This document shows, piece by piece, positions 62,003 through 64,000 of a DNA stretch of 64,000 bases (its first letter is position 1; each line of letters begins with the position of its first letter). The notes beneath the pieces are model-generated. The model did not search any database, was not told where the DNA came from, and worked only from the letters and a program-made list of their open reading frames with translations. The DNA is taken from the NCBI RefSeq assembly GCF_900106515.1, contig NZ_FNWF01000003.1:992001-1056000 (forward strand), read 5' to 3'. A program made the position numbers and the translations under genes. This DNA is from Peptoniphilus lacydonensis (GTDB taxonomy: Bacteria; Bacillota; Clostridia; Tissierellales; Peptoniphilaceae).

Positions 62003-62040
62003 AAAAGACTTTGCAAAAAAGCGAAGTCTTTTGTTTTTTT
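62003..62040 (+). terminator. Rho-independent terminator
   Basis: A 12-bp stem (62003-62014 with 62021-62032, one wobble), A6 loop, then a T-run. Confidence 0.92.
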
Positions 62041-62162
62041 AGATTTTACTTTAGATGAAAGTCTTTGTTAAAAAATAAATCTATGTTTTAAAAAGTTTAC
62101 TAGGGGTAGCTTTTATATAAGTGGAAATTTTACTAATTAAATAGAATTTAAAGGAGAATATT

Positions 62163-63647
62163 ATGGCTAAACCAAAAATTAATCTTGATAAAAAATATGG
62201 GCTTTTTATTGGCGGAGAATTTGTTGAAGGAGAAACTGAAGAAACTCTAGATGTATATTGCCCTGCTGATGGAAACCTTCTTTCTAGCATAACACAAGCT
62301 AGTGAAAAAGATGTTGATAAAGCCGTTGAAGCTGCATGGGAAGGTTTCAAAGAATATAAAAAAACAAATAAATATGAGAGGGCAGAAATTTTAAATAAAA
62401 TTGCAGACATCATTGACGAAAACGCAGATCACCTTGCAATGGTAGAAACTTTAGATAATGGTAAACCAATTAGGGAAACTAAAAATATAGATATACCACT
62501 TGCATCTGAACATTTTAGATATTTTGCTGGAGCAATTTTGGCAGAAGAGGGAAGTGCCAACGCTATTGATGAAAATACTCTTTCAATAGTTCTTCGTGAA
62601 CCACTTGGTGTTGTTGGACAAATTATTCCATGGAACTTTCCATTTTTAATGGCAGCTTGGAAACTTTCACCAGCACTTGCAGCAGGGGATGCTGTTGTGA
62701 TTAAACCATCTTCTACAACTTCTCTTTCTCTTCTAGAACTTATGAAACTTATTAAAGATGTTGTGCCAAAGGGAGTTATAAATGTAGTAACTGGTTCAGG
62801 CTCTAAGTCTGGTGAATATTTACAACACCATGAAGGACTTTCAAAACTTGCTTTTACAGGGTCAACAGAAGTTGGATATAAAATAGCAGGAGCTGCGGCA
62901 GAAAAATTAATTCCAGCTACTTTAGAACTTGGTGGCAAGTCAGCAAATATTTTCTTTGACGATTGTGATATGGATCTTGCCATAGAAGGTCTTGCAATGG
63001 GAATCTTATTTAATCAAGGGCAAGTATGTTGTGCAGGTTCAAGAGTTTTTGTTCACGAAAATATTTACGATGAATTTGTAGAAAAGGCAATTGCAAAGTT
63101 TGAAGAAATTAAAGTTGGACTTCCTTGGGAAGAAGACACTCAAATTGGTGCACAAGTAAATAAATCTCAAATTGAAAAAGTCTTGGGCTATGTTGAAATT
63201 GCAAAAAAAGAAGGTGCAACAATTGCTGTTGGTGGAGAAAAAGCTACGAAGAATGGAACAGAAAATGGATATTTCACAATGCCAACTCTTATAACAAATG
63301 CTAAAAATGATATGAAAGTTGCAACGGACGAAATCTTTGGACCAGTTGCAGTTATAATTAAATTTAAAGATGAAGATGAAGTAATAAAACTTGCCAACGA
63401 TTCTCAATATGGTCTTGCAGGTGCAGTTTGGACAAAGGACATAAATAAAGCACTTAGAGTTGCAAGAGGAATTGAAACAGGAAGAGTTTGGGTTAACACT
63501 TATAATCAACTTCCAGCAGGTGCACCTTTTGGTGGATATAAGAAATCTGGTATAGGAAGAGAAAATCACAAGATGATGCTAGATGCTTATTCACAAGTTA
63601 AAAATATTTTTATAGATACTTCTGAAAAATCTTCAGGCTTGTATTGA
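62163..63647 (+). CDS. NAD(P)-dependent aldehyde dehydrogenase
   Basis: A 494-residue enzyme of the ALDH superfamily, full length. Key elements: PWNFPFLMAAWKLSPALAAG near 157-176, cofactor loop FTGSTEVGYKI near 237, general base Glu in LELGGKSANI near 262 and catalytic Cys in NQGQVCCAG near 293-301. It most resembles AldA/ExaC-like acetaldehyde or broad-range aldehyde dehydrogenases; the substrate cannot be assigned. Starts at ATG 62163 after AAAGGAG and is monocistronic, with a terminator at 63675. Confidence 0.92.
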   Translation: MAKPKINLDKKYGLFIGGEFVEGETEETLDVYCPADGNLLSSITQASEKDVDKAVEAAWEGFKEYKKTNKYERAEILNKIADIIDENADHLAMVETLDNGKPIRETKNIDIPLASEHFRYFAGAILAEEGSANAIDENTLSIVLREPLGVVGQIIPWNFPFLMAAWKLSPALAAGDAVVIKPSSTTSLSLLELMKLIKDVVPKGVINVVTGSGSKSGEYLQHHEGLSKLAFTGSTEVGYKIAGAAAEKLIPATLELGGKSANIFFDDCDMDLAIEGLAMGILFNQGQVCCAGSRVFVHENIYDEFVEKAIAKFEEIKVGLPWEEDTQIGAQVNKSQIEKVLGYVEIAKKEGATIAVGGEKATKNGTENGYFTMPTLITNAKNDMKVATDEIFGPVAVIIKFKDEDEVIKLANDSQYGLAGAVWTKDINKALRVARGIETGRVWVNTYNQLPAGAPFGGYKKSGIGRENHKMMLDAYSQVKNIFIDTSEKSSGLY

Positions 63648-63674
63648 TTAAAATTTAAAATAAGATTTTTAGGA

Positions 63675-63704
63675 GGCTTCACATTTAAGTGAAGTCTTTT
63701 TTTT
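63675..63704 (+). terminator. Rho-independent terminator after aldehyde dehydrogenase
   Basis: GGCTTCAC at 63675-63682 pairs with GTGAAGTC at 63689-63696 (one wobble), followed by eight T. Confidence 0.92.
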
Positions 63705-63803
63705 GAGAAAAATACTTTTATTTAATAATGTAGAGAAGTACAAAAAGAAAAGCAAGTGTGATAAAATTAATATAATAAATAAAATAATTATAGGAGTGAT
63801 GTC

Positions 63804-64000
63804 ATGAGTATAGTGAAACCTTCAACGCTTCCAGGATTTATGGAACTTCTTCCAAAGGATCAAATTCTTTTTAATGAGATGAAAGACATTATAAGAAAGA
63901 ATTTTGAAAAGCACGGTTTCTTACCAATAGATACGCCAGTTATAGAAAAATCTGAAGTTCTTCTTGCAAAGGGCGGCGGCGAAACTGAAAAGCAAATTTA
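63804..64000 (+). CDS. hisS: Histidine--tRNA ligase, N-terminal part (cut by window end)
   Basis: ATG 63804 follows TAGGAGTG. The 65 visible codons read [19 protein letters not shown], then [20 protein letters not shown] and GGGETEKQI. This is the class II motif 1 region of HisRS, with the typical 'lPGf.dllP' start and GGGE(T) loop. The gene runs off the window. TATAAT at 63771-63776 may be its -10. There is too little space upstream for a T-box leader. Confidence 0.88.
   Translation, partial: MSIVKPSTLPGFMELLPKDQILFNEMKDIIRKNFEKHGFLPIDTPVIEKSEVLLAKGGGETEKQI

Noticed and set aside
62429-63569. Long minus-strand ORFs (up to 184 codons) within the aldehyde dehydrogenase gene
   Set aside because: Shadow frames of a full-length conserved gene; their compositions are Ser/Phe/Cys-rich, unlike real proteins.
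63648-63803. T-box or riboswitch upstream of hisS
   Set aside because: Only about 100 bp remain after the previous terminator, with no specifier or antiterminator features.
1-64000. CRISPR arrays, tRNA and rRNA genes
   Set aside because: No regularly spaced repeats, cloverleaf-like segments or rRNA signatures were noticed on reading the window.

Overview
This window looks like chromosome of a very AT-rich, low-GC Gram-positive anaerobe, most likely Peptoniphilus or a related Peptoniphilaceae (Tissierellia) genus. That placement is an inference from the codon bias, the strong GGAGG ribosome sites, an A-type flavoprotein, NhaC, several radical-SAM enzymes and a secreted protein with a basic linker and three SLH repeats. 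No rRNA, tRNA or CRISPR array was recognised.

Left part (1-7.4 kb): the end of a heterodimeric ABC exporter pair is followed by a 45-residue SHOCT-like ORF and a large serine recombinase broken by two stop codons. I read this as the decayed end of an integrated mobile element. Beyond it lie an SdpI-family membrane protein, remains of a small Asn/Ala/Val-rich peptide gene, and a DUF4143-type AAA ATPase. From 8 to 14.6 kb come a radical-SAM/SPASM enzyme behind a near-consensus promoter with a dyad, a GNAT acetyltransferase, an EgtU-like ABC importer (ATPase plus fused permease-binding protein), a hotdog thioesterase and an MFS transporter.

14.65-22.5 kb is a composite transposon. Two direct ISL3-family copies flank an ABC-2 exporter operon, an IS200/IS605 element whose tnpA has an amber codon, and a truncated IS3-family element. 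The unit is bracketed by an 8-bp duplication (AAAATTAA). It sits in the loop of the MFS gene's transcription terminator, whose two stem halves are now 7.85 kb apart.

22.7-38 kb: a Na/Pi cotransporter-PhoU protein; a radical-SAM/HhH DNA-repair-type protein with its DUF4130-type partner, followed by a C39-like papain-fold protein and a coiled-coil protein; then on the minus strand a PAP2 phosphatase, a LysR regulator, and an AraC regulator-MBOAT-SGNH O-acylation module with a possible RBS-sequestering hairpin. After these come an NAD(P)HX epimerase, a MATE exporter, an unknown anchored protein and a ClC antiporter.

38-51.7 kb: a gene-free stretch with promoter, hairpin and terminator that may encode a small RNA; FprA flavoprotein, exonuclease III and a TtcA-like enzyme on the minus strand; nicotinate phosphoribosyltransferase, a radical-SAM protein, an unknown protein and an AI-2E family transporter; a free-standing encapsulated-ferritin-like protein; a four-gene OpuC osmoprotectant importer; and NhaC.

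52-64 kb: a MacAB-like efflux set with a very long coiled-coil adaptor, a YibE/F protein, a 1127-residue surface phosphatase with a tandem 396-codon internal duplication and SLH anchor, a DUF2975/YozG-type regulator pair with a small membrane-anchored protein, an aldehyde dehydrogenase, and the start of hisS.
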